Part shown: positions 15,398-23,922 of the stretch, one piece after another
How positions within the stretch are numbered: the first letter of the stretch is position 1
Layout of the letters: each line of letters opens with the position of its first letter
Origin: Rhodobacter sp.
GTDB taxonomy: Bacteria; Pseudomonadota; Alphaproteobacteria; Rhodobacterales; Rhodobacteraceae
Length of the DNA stretch: 64,000 nt
Direction: 5' to 3'
Assembly (NCBI GenBank): GCA_027484145.1
Contig: JAIXUH010000002.1
Coordinates: 682,001-746,000 of the forward strand
The notes under the pieces: generated by a model
Told to the model about the DNA's origin: nothing
The model's input: the letters and a program-made list of their open reading frames with translations, nothing else
Database searches by the model: none
Translations under genes and position numbers: made by a program

Positions 15398-15513
15398 GTC
15401 AGTTCTCCTGCAAGGTCGGGGATGATCTGCCCCGGTGCGTGTTCCATTCCAATTAGCCCTGTGTGCGGCGGCTTGACAGCCTGATTCCGGCGTCACAGGC
15501 GGGCGTTCGGCGT

Positions 15514-15540
15514 TGATAGCTGACAGCTATATGTCAGTTG
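15514..15540. promoter_or_regulatory. Candidate operator for the downstream WYL regulator
   Basis: TTGATAGCTGACAGCTATATGTCAGTTG contains the dyad CTGACA-N6-TGTCAG (15520-15525, 15532-15537) inside a wider near-symmetric block. It lies 46 bases upstream of a small plus-strand gene that is followed by a YafY-type regulator gene. By analogy with similar pairs I infer autoregulation; this was not tested. Confidence 0.45.
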
Positions 15541-15582
15541 CCCTCTGTCATGAAGCCCACACGCAACCTGACGGAGGATTTC

Positions 15583-15966
15583 ATGCGTTTTCACGTATCG
15601 CCCTTTTCGCAACCCGCCCAAAAATTGGCCATGCCTTCTGACACCGCCCGTGGCACCCCAGCCGCGCAAGCGGTGATCGAGGTGGTCCAGTTCCGCAGCC
15701 TGCCGGAATATGCCGCCGCGGATGTGGCGACCGCAGCCCAAGGGACCGCTGCATTGCTGCGCCACCAACCGGGCTTTCGCGCCCGCTGGCTGCTGGCCGG
15801 TGCCGATGGCGACTGGACCGACCTTGTGCTGTGGGACAGCCTTCATCAGGCCCATAAGGCCGCCGATGTGGTCATCGCAAGCCCATCCTTTACACCCTTC
15901 ATGGGCATGATTGATGGGCCGACGGTGCGCATGGCGCATCATGCCGTGGTGTGGCAGATGGATTGA
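15583..15966 (+). CDS. Small protein with a probable dimeric alpha/beta-barrel (ABM-like) domain
   Basis: The protein has 127 residues, starting at MRFHVSPF behind a strong GGAGG; the frame extends further up without support. The C-terminal 90 residues follow the pattern of ferredoxin-like antibiotic-monooxygenase folds: AVIEVVQFRSLPEYAAADV, then LLRHQPGFRARWLLAG, then DGDWTDLVLWDSLHQAHKAA, and a final hydrophobic strand VRMAHHAVVW. Such proteins are often targets of an adjacent YafY-type regulator, as here. Enzyme activity, if any, is unknown. The downstream regulator starts 31 bases after its stop. Confidence 0.65.
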   Translation: MRFHVSPFSQPAQKLAMPSDTARGTPAAQAVIEVVQFRSLPEYAAADVATAAQGTAALLRHQPGFRARWLLAGADGDWTDLVLWDSLHQAHKAADVVIASPSFTPFMGMIDGPTVRMAHHAVVWQMD

Positions 15967-15997
15967 CCTTGCCCGCGCGCAAGGTCACTTTGGCCTC

Positions 15998-16681
15998 ATG
16001 CGCCGCACCGACCGCCTGTTTGACCTGATCCAGATCCTGCGCGACGGGCGGTTGCATCGCGCATCCGAAATGGCGGACCGGCTGGAAGTGTCGGTCCGCA
16101 CCATCTGGCGCGACATGGCCACGCTGATGGCCTCGGGCCTGCCGGTCGAGGGCGAGCGTGGCGTGGGCTATATCCTGCGCGCGCCCATCACCCTGCCCCC
16201 CATGATTCTGACCGGGGCCGAGTTGGAGGCGCTGCGCCTTGGCGTGCGGCTGGTGGCTCAAGGCGCCGACCCCGGCCTTGCCCGCGCGGCGCGGATGCTG
16301 GCGACAAAGATCGCCAGCGTCACCCCCGCCCCGCCCGAAGGCGATGAGGACGATCTGTTCGTCTTTACCGGGCAAGAGGCCAAGCGTGCCGCACCCCACC
16401 TGCCCGCCATCCGCAAGGCCATTCGGGCAAAGCAGCGTCTGACCATCACCTATATCGACCCCGAAGGCCACGAAACCCACCGTGACATCCGCCCCTTGCA
16501 ACTGGAATTCTGGGGCCGGGTCTGGACGCTGGCCGCGTGGTGCGAGGCACGCCATGATTTCCGCAGCTTTCGCGTGGACCGGATCATGGGCCTGACCGAA
16601 ACCGGCGAGACCTTTCCCGTCGAGGCCGGGCGCGGCGTGGAGGATTACCGCGCGCGCATCGCCGCCGAAGCGGCGACCTAG
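15998..16681 (+). CDS. YafY-family transcriptional regulator (HTH plus WYL domain)
   Basis: The protein has 227 residues. The N-terminal winged HTH (MRRTDRLFDLIQILRDGRLH, ASEMADRLEVSVRTIWRDMATL) is of the HTH_11 type. A WYL domain occupies about 125-205: RLTITYIDPEGHETHRDIRP, with FWGRVWTLAAWCEARHDFRSFRVDRI at its end. WYL domains sense ligands, often nucleotides or nucleic acids. It probably controls the small gene in front through the dyad at 15514-15540. The start is taken at MRRTDRL; earlier in-frame starts would lie within the preceding gene. Its stop overlaps the stop of the convergent ABC gene by four bases. Confidence 0.88.
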   Translation: MRRTDRLFDLIQILRDGRLHRASEMADRLEVSVRTIWRDMATLMASGLPVEGERGVGYILRAPITLPPMILTGAELEALRLGVRLVAQGADPGLARAARMLATKIASVTPAPPEGDEDDLFVFTGQEAKRAAPHLPAIRKAIRAKQRLTITYIDPEGHETHRDIRPLQLEFWGRVWTLAAWCEARHDFRSFRVDRIMGLTETGETFPVEAGRGVEDYRARIAAEAAT

Positions 16682-17775
16682 GCCTTGGCCGGAAACACAA
16701 AGCAGCGGTCACGCCGGATCATCAGCCACAGCGCGGTGCCGGCCTTGGGCAGGAACACACCCGGAACCGAAGTTGTCAGCGTGCTGCCGTCAAATTCCAT
16801 GCGAAATTCCACAAGGCTTTCCCGCCCCAGATAACGCGCCCGCACCACTGTGCCGCGTGCTGGTGTGCCCTCGATCGGCGTCGGGTTTGGCCCGCGCCCG
16901 GCACGGTCAAAATCGATCTTCAGATGTTGCGGGCGAATGACGATATCCACGGCTGCGCCATCGGCATGGCCGGGGGTGAGGAAGGCACCAAAGGGTGTAT
17001 CGGTCAGCGCCCCCCTAGAAATTCCCCGGATCACATTGATATCGCTGAAAAACGCCGCTGCCGCCTTGTCGACGGGCGCGTTGTAGACGTTATAGGGCGC
17101 GCCCTTTTGCATCACCCGCCCGGCCCGCATCAGCGCAATCTCATCGGCCATCCGCATCGCCTCATCCGGCTCGTGCGTGACCAGAACCACGGCGGCACCT
17201 TCCTCTTTCAGAATGTCCAGCGTGGTATCGCGGATGCCATCGCGCAAGCGGTTGTCGAGGCCGGAAAACGGCTCGTCCATCAGCATGACCTTGGGGCGCG
17301 GCGCAAGGGCGCGGGCAAGGGCCACGCGCTGCTGTTCGCCCCCCGACAACTGGTGCGGATGCTTGGCGGCAAAACCGTGCAGGTTGACACGCTCCAGCAA
17401 CTCCTCCACCCGGCGCGCCTTGGCGCTGCGGTCGCCTTTCAGCCCGAAAGCCACATTTTCGGCCACCGTCAGATGCGGAAACAGCGCAAAGTCCTGAAAC
17501 ATCAGTCCCACGCCACGCGCTTCGGGCGGGGTATGCCCATTGGGGCCCGCCACTTCGGTGCCGTCAATGATGATGCGGCCACCATTCAGCCGCTCAACCC
17601 CGGCAATCATCCGCAAGGTGGTGGATTTGCCGCAACCCGATGGCCCCAAAAGGCAGGTCACCTGCCCCGAGGCCACTTCAAGACACACGTCATCCACCAC
17701 CTTTTGCCCGGAAAAACTGCGGCTCAGGTGTTCAACGACCAGACGGGGGGCAAGACGGGCGGCATACTGCGGCAT
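16678..17775 (-). CDS. ABC transporter ATP-binding protein (FbpC/PotA-like)
   Basis: The protein has 365 residues. The ATPase part has Walker A GPSGCGKST, a Q-loop in LMFQDFALFP, signature LSGGEQQRVALARAL, Walker B VMLMDEPFSGLD and the switch His in VTHEP. The C-terminal 110 residues form a TOBE_2-like domain (DIVIRPQHLKIDF, TVVRARYLGRESLVEF), as in importers of iron(III), polyamines or sulfate. The helical insertion and FALFPHLTVAENVAFGL are closest in feel to FbpC. No permease or binding-protein gene is adjacent in the window, so the substrate stays open. Confidence 0.88.
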   Translation of the reverse strand: MPQYAARLAPRLVVEHLSRSFSGQKVVDDVCLEVASGQVTCLLGPSGCGKSTTLRMIAGVERLNGGRIIIDGTEVAGPNGHTPPEARGVGLMFQDFALFPHLTVAENVAFGLKGDRSAKARRVEELLERVNLHGFAAKHPHQLSGGEQQRVALARALAPRPKVMLMDEPFSGLDNRLRDGIRDTTLDILKEEGAAVVLVTHEPDEAMRMADEIALMRAGRVMQKGAPYNVYNAPVDKAAAAFFSDINVIRGISRGALTDTPFGAFLTPGHADGAAVDIVIRPQHLKIDFDRAGRGPNPTPIEGTPARGTVVRARYLGRESLVEFRMEFDGSTLTTSVPGVFLPKAGTALWLMIRRDRCFVFPAKA

Positions 17776-17897
17776 GGTTGACCAAGCATTTCAATCGGGA
17801 TTCTGCCTAGCAGCCGCCGCACCGCCGGGCAAGCCCACGCGGTGCCACGCCATTTCCGGCAGAACGCCACACCATGACCCCGGCAAATGGCTGCGGC

Positions 17898-18677
17898 CTA
17901 CATCGTGACGTTTGTTGCCCCACCATCCAGCAGGATGTTCTGACCCACGATGAACCCCGCCTGCTGGCTGCACAAAAAGGCGCAGGTCGCCCCGAATTCT
18001 TCAATAGACCCATAGCGGCGCGCCGGGATCGAGGCCATGCGGCGGCGGCGCGCCTCTTCCATCGTGATGCCTTCGGCCTGCGTCACGCCCGTATCGAGTG
18101 ACACGGCACGGTCGGTATCGTGAATCCCCGGCAGCAGGTTGTTGATCACCACACCATGCGGCGCCACCTGACGGCTGGTCCCGGCCACATAGCCGGTCAG
18201 TCCGGCGCGGGCGGAGTTCGACAGGCCAAGTTGCGCGACAGGCGCCTTGACCGACTGGCTGGTGATGTTCACCACACGGCCCCAGCCCTTGGCGATCATG
18301 CCGGGCAAGAGCGCCTTCATCAGGGCAATCGGCGTCAGCATATTGGCATCCAGCGCGCGGATGAAATCATCCCTGTCCCAATCCGACCACATCCCCGGTG
18401 GCGGGCCGCCTGCATTGGTCACAAGGATATCGACATCGCCCGCCACCGCCAGAACAGCAGCGCGCCCGGCTTCGGTCGTGATATCCGCCGCGATGGTCAC
18501 AACCTGCACGGCATGGGCCTGACGGATCACGGCCGCCGTCGCCTCAAGCGCCTCAACGCCGCGCGCGTTCAGCACAAGATCAACGCCGGCCGCCGCCAAA
18601 GCCTCGGCACAGCCACGGCCCAACCCTTTTGATCCCGCGCAGACGAGGGCCCGCTTGCCCTTGATGCCCAAATCCAT
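17898..18677 (-). CDS. SDR-like oxidoreductase with altered catalytic site
   Basis: The protein has 259 residues and a Rossmann fold. The nucleotide loop is GSKGLGRG instead of TGxxxGxG, and NAGG is present. The usual Ser-Tyr-Lys triad is disturbed. A Ser is present in NITSQSVKAP, but the YxxxK position reads LGLSNSARAG, with Leu and Arg. From memory, one FabG-like subgroup of the SDR family has this same loss, so the gene is probably intact but of uncertain catalysis. GGGAGAGAG precedes the ATG. An unassigned 122-base gap separates its stop from the ABC-protein start. Confidence 0.85.
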   Translation of the reverse strand: MDLGIKGKRALVCAGSKGLGRGCAEALAAAGVDLVLNARGVEALEATAAVIRQAHAVQVVTIAADITTEAGRAAVLAVAGDVDILVTNAGGPPPGMWSDWDRDDFIRALDANMLTPIALMKALLPGMIAKGWGRVVNITSQSVKAPVAQLGLSNSARAGLTGYVAGTSRQVAPHGVVINNLLPGIHDTDRAVSLDTGVTQAEGITMEEARRRRMASIPARRYGSIEEFGATCAFLCSQQAGFIVGQNILLDGGATNVTM

Positions 18678-18946
18678 TGATCTCTCTCCCCTGTTGGCTT
18701 GTGCATTGACTAGCAGGCGGCGGCCTGCGGCGAAAGACGGCACGGCAGTATAGCGTGCCGGTCGGGGATGCGTCTTTGGGGGAAACACCGCTGGTCTGGC
18801 GGGGCAAATTGTTTCCCGCATATGGGCGTGATCCATGCTGCGGGGTTGCAAGCGTTGACGTTGACCTTGTGTCAGTCTATCTGCAAAGGGCTGGTTTGGG
18901 GTCCAGCACGCCACCACCATGTTCCGCGCAGGACCATTGCCCAGCC

Positions 18947-19966
18947 ATGCCACCGCTTGCCGATGCCCCCCGCCCCCATCCCCCCGGTCACGCCTGTCAG
19001 GTGTTCGAGGCTGAGTCGGTCTATGTCATCCATGGCGTCAATGCCGGCGACGGGTTGCTTGGCCCTGACGAGGTGTGTGAAGGCGACATCTATGCTTTGG
19101 AAGAAGAGGCCGCGCCAAAACGCCTGATCCTGAGCCATGGCGCGAACGGGCAGCGCGTGGCCGAGGGCAGCCAGATCGGGCAGGCCGGACAGGCAGTTCG
19201 CCTGATCGCGCGCTATACGCTGATGGCCCCGGATGGCGACCGGATCGAAATGCTTTTGATGCAGATCGCGGGCGGCCCGCATGTGGCACTGCCGCTTTCC
19301 CCGATCAGCAACACCGCCGACTATACCCTTGTGGCGATCGACAGCGAACCGGACGAGGTGCCGCTGGCTGACCTGTTGTGTGTGTCTTTTGCGCGCGGCA
19401 CCATGATCACGCTGGCCGATGGCCGCCAATGTGCGATCGAGGCGCTGTCGGCGGGCGACCGTGTTCTGACCCGCGACCATGGCCCGCAAGAGGTGCGCTG
19501 GCTGGGCAAGGCCACGCTGCGCGCGCTGGGGGCGTTTGCGCCCGTGGTCATCACGGCCGGAACGCTTGGCAATGCGGGGGATCTGATCGTCAGCCCCCAC
19601 CACCGCATTTTCCTCTATCAGCGTCGCCGCCATGCCGGTCTGCAAACTTCGGAACTTTTGGTGCAGGCCAAACATCTGATTGATGGCGAACGGGTCTTTC
19701 AGCGCGACGGCGGCTTTGTCGATTACTTCAGCCTCGTCTTTGACCGGCACGAAATCATCTATGCCGAAGGGGTGCCTGCCGAAAGCCTGATGGTGAATGA
19801 TGCCACGCTGAGCCGCCTGCCATCGGATTTGGCCGAGGATGTGAAGGCGCGCTTTCCGGGGTTGGCGCAGATCCAGCACTTTGGCACCGAGGCCAGCCGC
19901 GAGTTTCTGGACGAAGTTGGCCGAGACGCCTTGTATCAACGCAAGGGTGCGGCGGGCGCGCGATAG
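18947..19966 (+). CDS. Hint-domain protein (Hedgehog/intein-type)
   Basis: The protein has 339 residues from the chosen ATG; the ribosome-binding site is weak and upstream starts exist. The N-terminal part (about 1-140) is beta-rich, with CQVFEAESVYVIHGVNAGDG. The Hint domain begins at C-V-S-F-A-R-G-T-M-I-T-L (about residue 145). It continues with CAIEALSAGDRVLTRDHGPQ and ends with DLIVSPHHRIFLYQ and a FDRHEIIYAEGVPAESL segment. Rhodobacteraceae carry many such proteins, often with secretion features. Here no signal peptide or repeat toxin is visible. Self-processing at the Cys is plausible but untested. Confidence 0.82.
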   Translation: MPPLADAPRPHPPGHACQVFEAESVYVIHGVNAGDGLLGPDEVCEGDIYALEEEAAPKRLILSHGANGQRVAEGSQIGQAGQAVRLIARYTLMAPDGDRIEMLLMQIAGGPHVALPLSPISNTADYTLVAIDSEPDEVPLADLLCVSFARGTMITLADGRQCAIEALSAGDRVLTRDHGPQEVRWLGKATLRALGAFAPVVITAGTLGNAGDLIVSPHHRIFLYQRRRHAGLQTSELLVQAKHLIDGERVFQRDGGFVDYFSLVFDRHEIIYAEGVPAESLMVNDATLSRLPSDLAEDVKARFPGLAQIQHFGTEASREFLDEVGRDALYQRKGAAGAR

Positions 19967-20035
19967 GGCGAGCCGTCTGGCAGGATCAGTCGCCGCACAG
20001 TGGACGCCGCGCGCGCTTTGCGCTACACGCCCGGC

Positions 20036-21634
20036 ATGCTGGACAATCGCCCCACCCTTCCGCCCGAAATCGCCCGCCGCCGGACGTTCGCCATCATCGC
20101 GCACCCCGATGCGGGCAAGACGACGCTGACCGAAAAGTTCCTGCTGTTTGGCGGGGCGATCCAAATGGCAGGCCAAGTGCGTGCCAAGGGCGAGGCGCGG
20201 CGCACGCGGTCGGACTTCATCAAGATGGAGCAAGAGCGCGGCATTTCCGTCTCGGCCTCGGCGATGTCGTTCGACTTTCAGCAGTATCGCTTCAATCTGG
20301 TCGATACGCCCGGCCACTCGGACTTTTCCGAAGATACCTATCGCACGCTGACGGCTGTCGATTGCGCGGTCATGGTGATTGACGGCGCCAAGGGCGTGGA
20401 AAGCCAGACGCGCAAATTGTTCGAGGTGTGCCGTCTGCGCGACCTGCCGATCCTGACGTTTTGCAACAAGATGGACCGCGAGGCCCGCGACACGTTCGAG
20501 ATCATTGATGAGATTCAGGAAAATCTGGCCATCGATGTCTCGCCCGCCTCATGGCCCATCGGTCAGGGGCGTGAGTTTCTGGGCTGCTATGACATTCTGA
20601 ACGACCGTCTGGAACTGATGGACCGCGCTGACCGCAACCGCGTGGCCGAAACCATTCAGATCAACGGGTTGAACGACCCCCGGTTGGCCGAACATGTGCC
20701 AGCCGAACTGTTGGCCAAACTGCGCGAAGAGCTTGAGATGGCCCGCGAATTGCTGCCAGCCTTTGACCGCAACGCCCTCTTGAACGGGTCGATGACCCCG
20801 ATCTGGTTTGGATCGGCGATCAATTCGTTCGGCGTCAAGGAGTTGATGGATGGTATAGGCAAGTTCGGCCCTGAACCGCAGCCGCAGCCCACCTCCACCC
20901 GCAAGGTTGCCCCAGAAGAAACGCCGGTGACCGGGGTCGTGTTCAAGGTGCAGGCCAACATGGACCCAAAGCACCGCGACCGTGTGGCCTTTGTCCGCTT
21001 GGCTTCGGGCCATTTTGAGCGCGGCATGAAGCTTATGCATGTGCGCAGCAAAAAACCGATGGCGGTGGCCAACCCTGTGATGTTTCTGGCCGCCGACCGC
21101 GAACTGGCCGAAGAGGCTTGGGCCGGCGATATCATTGGCATTCCAAACCACGGGCAGTTGCGCATTGGTGATGCGCTGACCGAGGGCGAGATGCTGCGCT
21201 TTACCGGCATTCCGTCCTTCGCGCCGGAACTGCTGCAAGGTGTGCGCGCGGGCGACCCGATGAAGGCCAAGCATCTGGAAAAGGCGCTGATGCAATTCGC
21301 CGAAGAAGGTGCCGCCAAGGTGTTCAAACCGATGATCGGTTCGGGCTTTATCGTGGGTGTCGTGGGCGCGCTGCAGTTTGACGTGCTGGCTAGCCGGATC
21401 GAAGCGGAATATTCCTTGCCCGTGCGCTTTGAAGGGTCGGCCTTCAAATCTGCCCGCTGGATTTCGGGCGACAAGGCCGAGATTGAAAAGCTGGTCAACG
21501 TGAACAAGCAGCACATCGCGCATGACAGCGATGGGGATCTTGTGTTCCTGACCCGTCTGCAATGGGACATTGACCGTGTGCAGCGCGACTATCCGGCGCT
21601 GCAACTGACCGCGACCAAGGAAATGATGGTGTGA
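20036..21634 (+). CDS. prfC: Peptide chain release factor 3
   Basis: RF3 is a translational GTPase that recycles RF1/RF2 after termination. The 532-residue product has G1 AHPDAGKTTLTEK, switch I with ERGISVSASAMSF, G3 DTPGHSDFSED and G4 CNKMDRE. The later domains contain RDRVAFVRLASGHFERGMK and VGALQFDVLASRIEAEY, which distinguish RF3 from EF-G. Length matches E. coli RF3 (529). The start is taken at MLDNRPTL; an upstream frame has no homology. The stop overlaps the next gene by four bases (GTGA). Confidence 0.96.
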   Translation: MLDNRPTLPPEIARRRTFAIIAHPDAGKTTLTEKFLLFGGAIQMAGQVRAKGEARRTRSDFIKMEQERGISVSASAMSFDFQQYRFNLVDTPGHSDFSEDTYRTLTAVDCAVMVIDGAKGVESQTRKLFEVCRLRDLPILTFCNKMDREARDTFEIIDEIQENLAIDVSPASWPIGQGREFLGCYDILNDRLELMDRADRNRVAETIQINGLNDPRLAEHVPAELLAKLREELEMARELLPAFDRNALLNGSMTPIWFGSAINSFGVKELMDGIGKFGPEPQPQPTSTRKVAPEETPVTGVVFKVQANMDPKHRDRVAFVRLASGHFERGMKLMHVRSKKPMAVANPVMFLAADRELAEEAWAGDIIGIPNHGQLRIGDALTEGEMLRFTGIPSFAPELLQGVRAGDPMKAKHLEKALMQFAEEGAAKVFKPMIGSGFIVGVVGALQFDVLASRIEAEYSLPVRFEGSAFKSARWISGDKAEIEKLVNVNKQHIAHDSDGDLVFLTRLQWDIDRVQRDYPALQLTATKEMMV

Positions 21635-22233
21635 CGCGCCAGAACCGCGTGCTGCCCACGGGCGAGATCGTCGCCACCCCGGCGCGCGGCCTGTTCATGG
21701 GCAACCGGGGCATCCTGCATGATGACGCTGGCAACCTTGGCGCGGCACGGTGGCGGCACAAGTCTTGGGTCACTTGTGTGTTGTCCTTCAAGGACCGCAA
21801 GCGCCCCCTGATGGCACCGGGACATTACACCGAGTTGTTTTTCCATGATGAGGCGGTGGCCCTTGCCGCCGGGCATCGCCCCTGTGCCGAATGCCGTCGC
21901 GCCGATTACACGGCCTTTCGCACGGCTTGGGCGGCAGCGCATGGCGCCGAAGGCGGGGCCAAGGCCATGGATGCCACTTTGCACAACAGTCGTGCCATTG
22001 CGCGCAAAGCCCAGCAACGCCGCTATCAGGTGGCCTGCGCCAACCTGCCGGACGGAACCTTCATCCTGTGGAATGAAACGCCGCATCTGTGCCATGGCGG
22101 GGCATTGCACCCGTTTTCCCCGGCAGGCTACGGTTTGGCCATTCCCCGGCCAGAGGCTGTTGTCACAGTGCTGACCCCGCAGGCCACGGTGGCCTGCCTG
22201 CGCGCCGGATACTGCCCGCAGATATCCCTGTAA
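21631..22233 (+). CDS. Conserved hypothetical protein with paired-Cys motif
   Basis: The protein has 200 residues and starts with GTG, translationally coupled to prfC. The N-terminal half has RGLFMGNRGILHDDAG and KSWVTCVLSFKDRKR. The centre has FFHDEAVALAAGHRPCAECRRADY, where CAEC could bind a metal. The C-terminal half has a basic helix (RAIARKAQQRRY) and TFILWNETPHLCHGGALHPFS. I recognise it as a family of uncharacterised bacterial proteins but know no function. Another Cys pair near the end (CLRAGYC) may complete a metal site. Confidence 0.7.
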   Translation: MTRQNRVLPTGEIVATPARGLFMGNRGILHDDAGNLGAARWRHKSWVTCVLSFKDRKRPLMAPGHYTELFFHDEAVALAAGHRPCAECRRADYTAFRTAWAAAHGAEGGAKAMDATLHNSRAIARKAQQRRYQVACANLPDGTFILWNETPHLCHGGALHPFSPAGYGLAIPRPEAVVTVLTPQATVACLRAGYCPQISL

Positions 22234-22247
22234 TCGCGCAGAGAAAA

Positions 22248-22273
22248 GGGCGGCCAGACACATCTGGCCACCC
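22248..22273. terminator. Hairpin between convergent genes
   Basis: GGCCAGA (22252-22258) pairs with TCTGGCC (22263-22269) around a CACA loop. GGG and CCC extend the stem after one mismatch. There is an AAAA stretch on the left but no T-run on the right, so it fits a terminator for the minus-strand gene better than for the plus strand. Confidence 0.5.
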
Positions 22274-22292
22274 CTGAGCTTGTCCCGTCGTG

Positions 22293-23651
22293 TTACTTGG
22301 CGGCCAGAAACTCTGGCACGGCCAGCAGGATGGCCTCATTGTCTGCAGCCGCATCCAGTTTGCGCCCCGACGAATAGGGCAAGTTGTTGTCGTTGCCGAC
22401 CATGATGTGGGTATCATCCACCTTCATCACGTCTTCGATGGTGAAGAACGGAAAGGTCATGATCCCCTTCAGGTCGCGGTTCGCCACCGTTTCCAGCCGG
22501 TTCTTGCCCTCGGGGTCGGGAATGTTCATCAGGTCGATATGGCCGATGCGGCGCACAAAGCCATCGGCATCCACGGTCGCGGTATCCACCATCACAATGC
22601 GCTTCAGCATGGCGGGCAGCGGGAAGCAATCCGGGGCCGGATCGCCCGCGCATTTCAACGAGGGATCGCCTTCGCCATTGTCACGCTCGATGATCAGGGC
22701 GCGAGTCTCATCAACAAAGTTGAAATCACCAATTGCCGTCGCACCTTCGGCCAAGGCGAACTTGAATTCGGCCCCGGTCCACTTGCCAGCGGCAGGGTCA
22801 AAGGCGAGTGCGCGCAGGAACGTGCCCTCGGGTTTGCCATCCTCACCCAGTAGGGGCTTTTCGAACATCACCCACAGCAGGTTGGTGCCGGGTTGCAGCG
22901 CCATGCCCTCATACCCGCCAGACCGCTGCACCACCCAATCCTTGCCCATGACCGAAACCGCCGAAATGCCGGGGGTATCGGGGCCCTTCAGGACCACGTC
23001 GCCCTTCATCGTGGGGAACACGTCCAGCACCTTGCCATCCAGCCCGGCGCGGATCACGTAGGGGCCGAATTCGTCGCCAAACCAAAGCTCTCCGTTCAGG
23101 AACTGCACGCTTTCAATGTCGAAATCGCCGCCCGTCAGATAGCGCTTGTCCGAGCCTTCATAGGCGATGCGGAACGGCACCTTCATGTCGGGGTCGTGCA
23201 GAAACACGGTTTCCTTGATCTCGATGGCGCCAGAGTCGAAGTTCGGATTCATCTTGTGGAACATCAGCAGCGCGTCCGGGCTGTTGGCCTTGGTGCCAAA
23301 GCCATTGTCGGTCAGCATGTAGACCGACCCGTCTTCGGCTTTGTTCATCGCATAGCCCGAAAAACCCTGCACGGGCTGGCCCTTGAACGGCAGCATCAGC
23401 CCGGTCGGGCGTTTGCCATGCGTGCCGCCCGTATCCCCCATCACGGTTTCGGGTTGCATGTTGCGGGCAGCCCCCGTGAACTTGCCCGAAACCTGCGCAT
23501 CCGCCGGGGCATCGGCCGGCGGCGCGATCAGCGTCAGCGCGGGCAGCATCGCGTGACCGGCCAAGGTGGCGGGAAAGCTGTCTTCCGCAAGGGCGGGCAT
23601 AGCAACAGTTGCGGCAAGAAGCGCAAGGGTGGTGGTCAAGCGAAAGGACAT
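22293..23651 (-). CDS. Secreted esterase-like activity of phytase family protein
   Basis: The protein has 452 residues. A Sec signal peptide (MSFRLTTTLALLAATVAMPA, cleavage near ALA-ED) sends it to the periplasm. The rest looks like the phytase-like beta-propeller family PF13449: QGFSGYAMNKAEDGSVYMLT, LWFGDEFGPYVIRAGLDGKV, then YEGMALQPGTNLLWVMFEKP and RALIIERDNGEG. The D-E-F-G-P-Y motif is characteristic. Related proteins are annotated as phosphoesterases, but few have been tested. GGAGCC precedes the ATG. It is divergent from the DEAD-box helicase gene. Confidence 0.85.
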   Translation of the reverse strand: MSFRLTTTLALLAATVAMPALAEDSFPATLAGHAMLPALTLIAPPADAPADAQVSGKFTGAARNMQPETVMGDTGGTHGKRPTGLMLPFKGQPVQGFSGYAMNKAEDGSVYMLTDNGFGTKANSPDALLMFHKMNPNFDSGAIEIKETVFLHDPDMKVPFRIAYEGSDKRYLTGGDFDIESVQFLNGELWFGDEFGPYVIRAGLDGKVLDVFPTMKGDVVLKGPDTPGISAVSVMGKDWVVQRSGGYEGMALQPGTNLLWVMFEKPLLGEDGKPEGTFLRALAFDPAAGKWTGAEFKFALAEGATAIGDFNFVDETRALIIERDNGEGDPSLKCAGDPAPDCFPLPAMLKRIVMVDTATVDADGFVRRIGHIDLMNIPDPEGKNRLETVANRDLKGIMTFPFFTIEDVMKVDDTHIMVGNDNNLPYSSGRKLDAAADNEAILLAVPEFLAAK

Positions 23652-23796
23652 GGTCAGGCTCCGATACCAGAGGGGAAACTGAGGCAGGCTAGAAAGCCCG
23701 CACGACAGATTGGCGACGCGGCCGCGACAGCCGTGCAAAAGACGGAACAACATTTGCCAACATCCGCGTGACACAGGACCAAGTGATGTGGCGTCC

Positions 23797-23825
23797 TTGA
23801 CCTTTGGCCGAAATTCCTTTATCGC
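23797..23825 (+). promoter_or_regulatory. Candidate promoter of the DEAD-box helicase gene
   Basis: TTGACC (23797-23802) and TATCGC (23820-23825) are 17 bases apart, which would leave a leader of about 90 bases. The leader contains a GGTCC/GGACC hairpin (around 23833-23849). Cold-induced helicase genes often have structured leaders; regulation here is inference. Confidence 0.35.
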
Positions 23826-23922
23826 GCCTACAGGTCCTTTTTGGGGACCATTGACGCCGGGGCGCCCGGAACACTGCGTCCCTTCATCTTTTGCGGGCCG
23901 ATCCCGCATCTTAAGGACGCTG

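Noticed and set aside
14121-15425. A 434-codon plus-strand frame opposite tatA, tatB and tatC
   Set aside because: All three tat genes are clear by motif on the minus strand, and the opposite frame has only Ala/Ser-rich low-complexity sequence.
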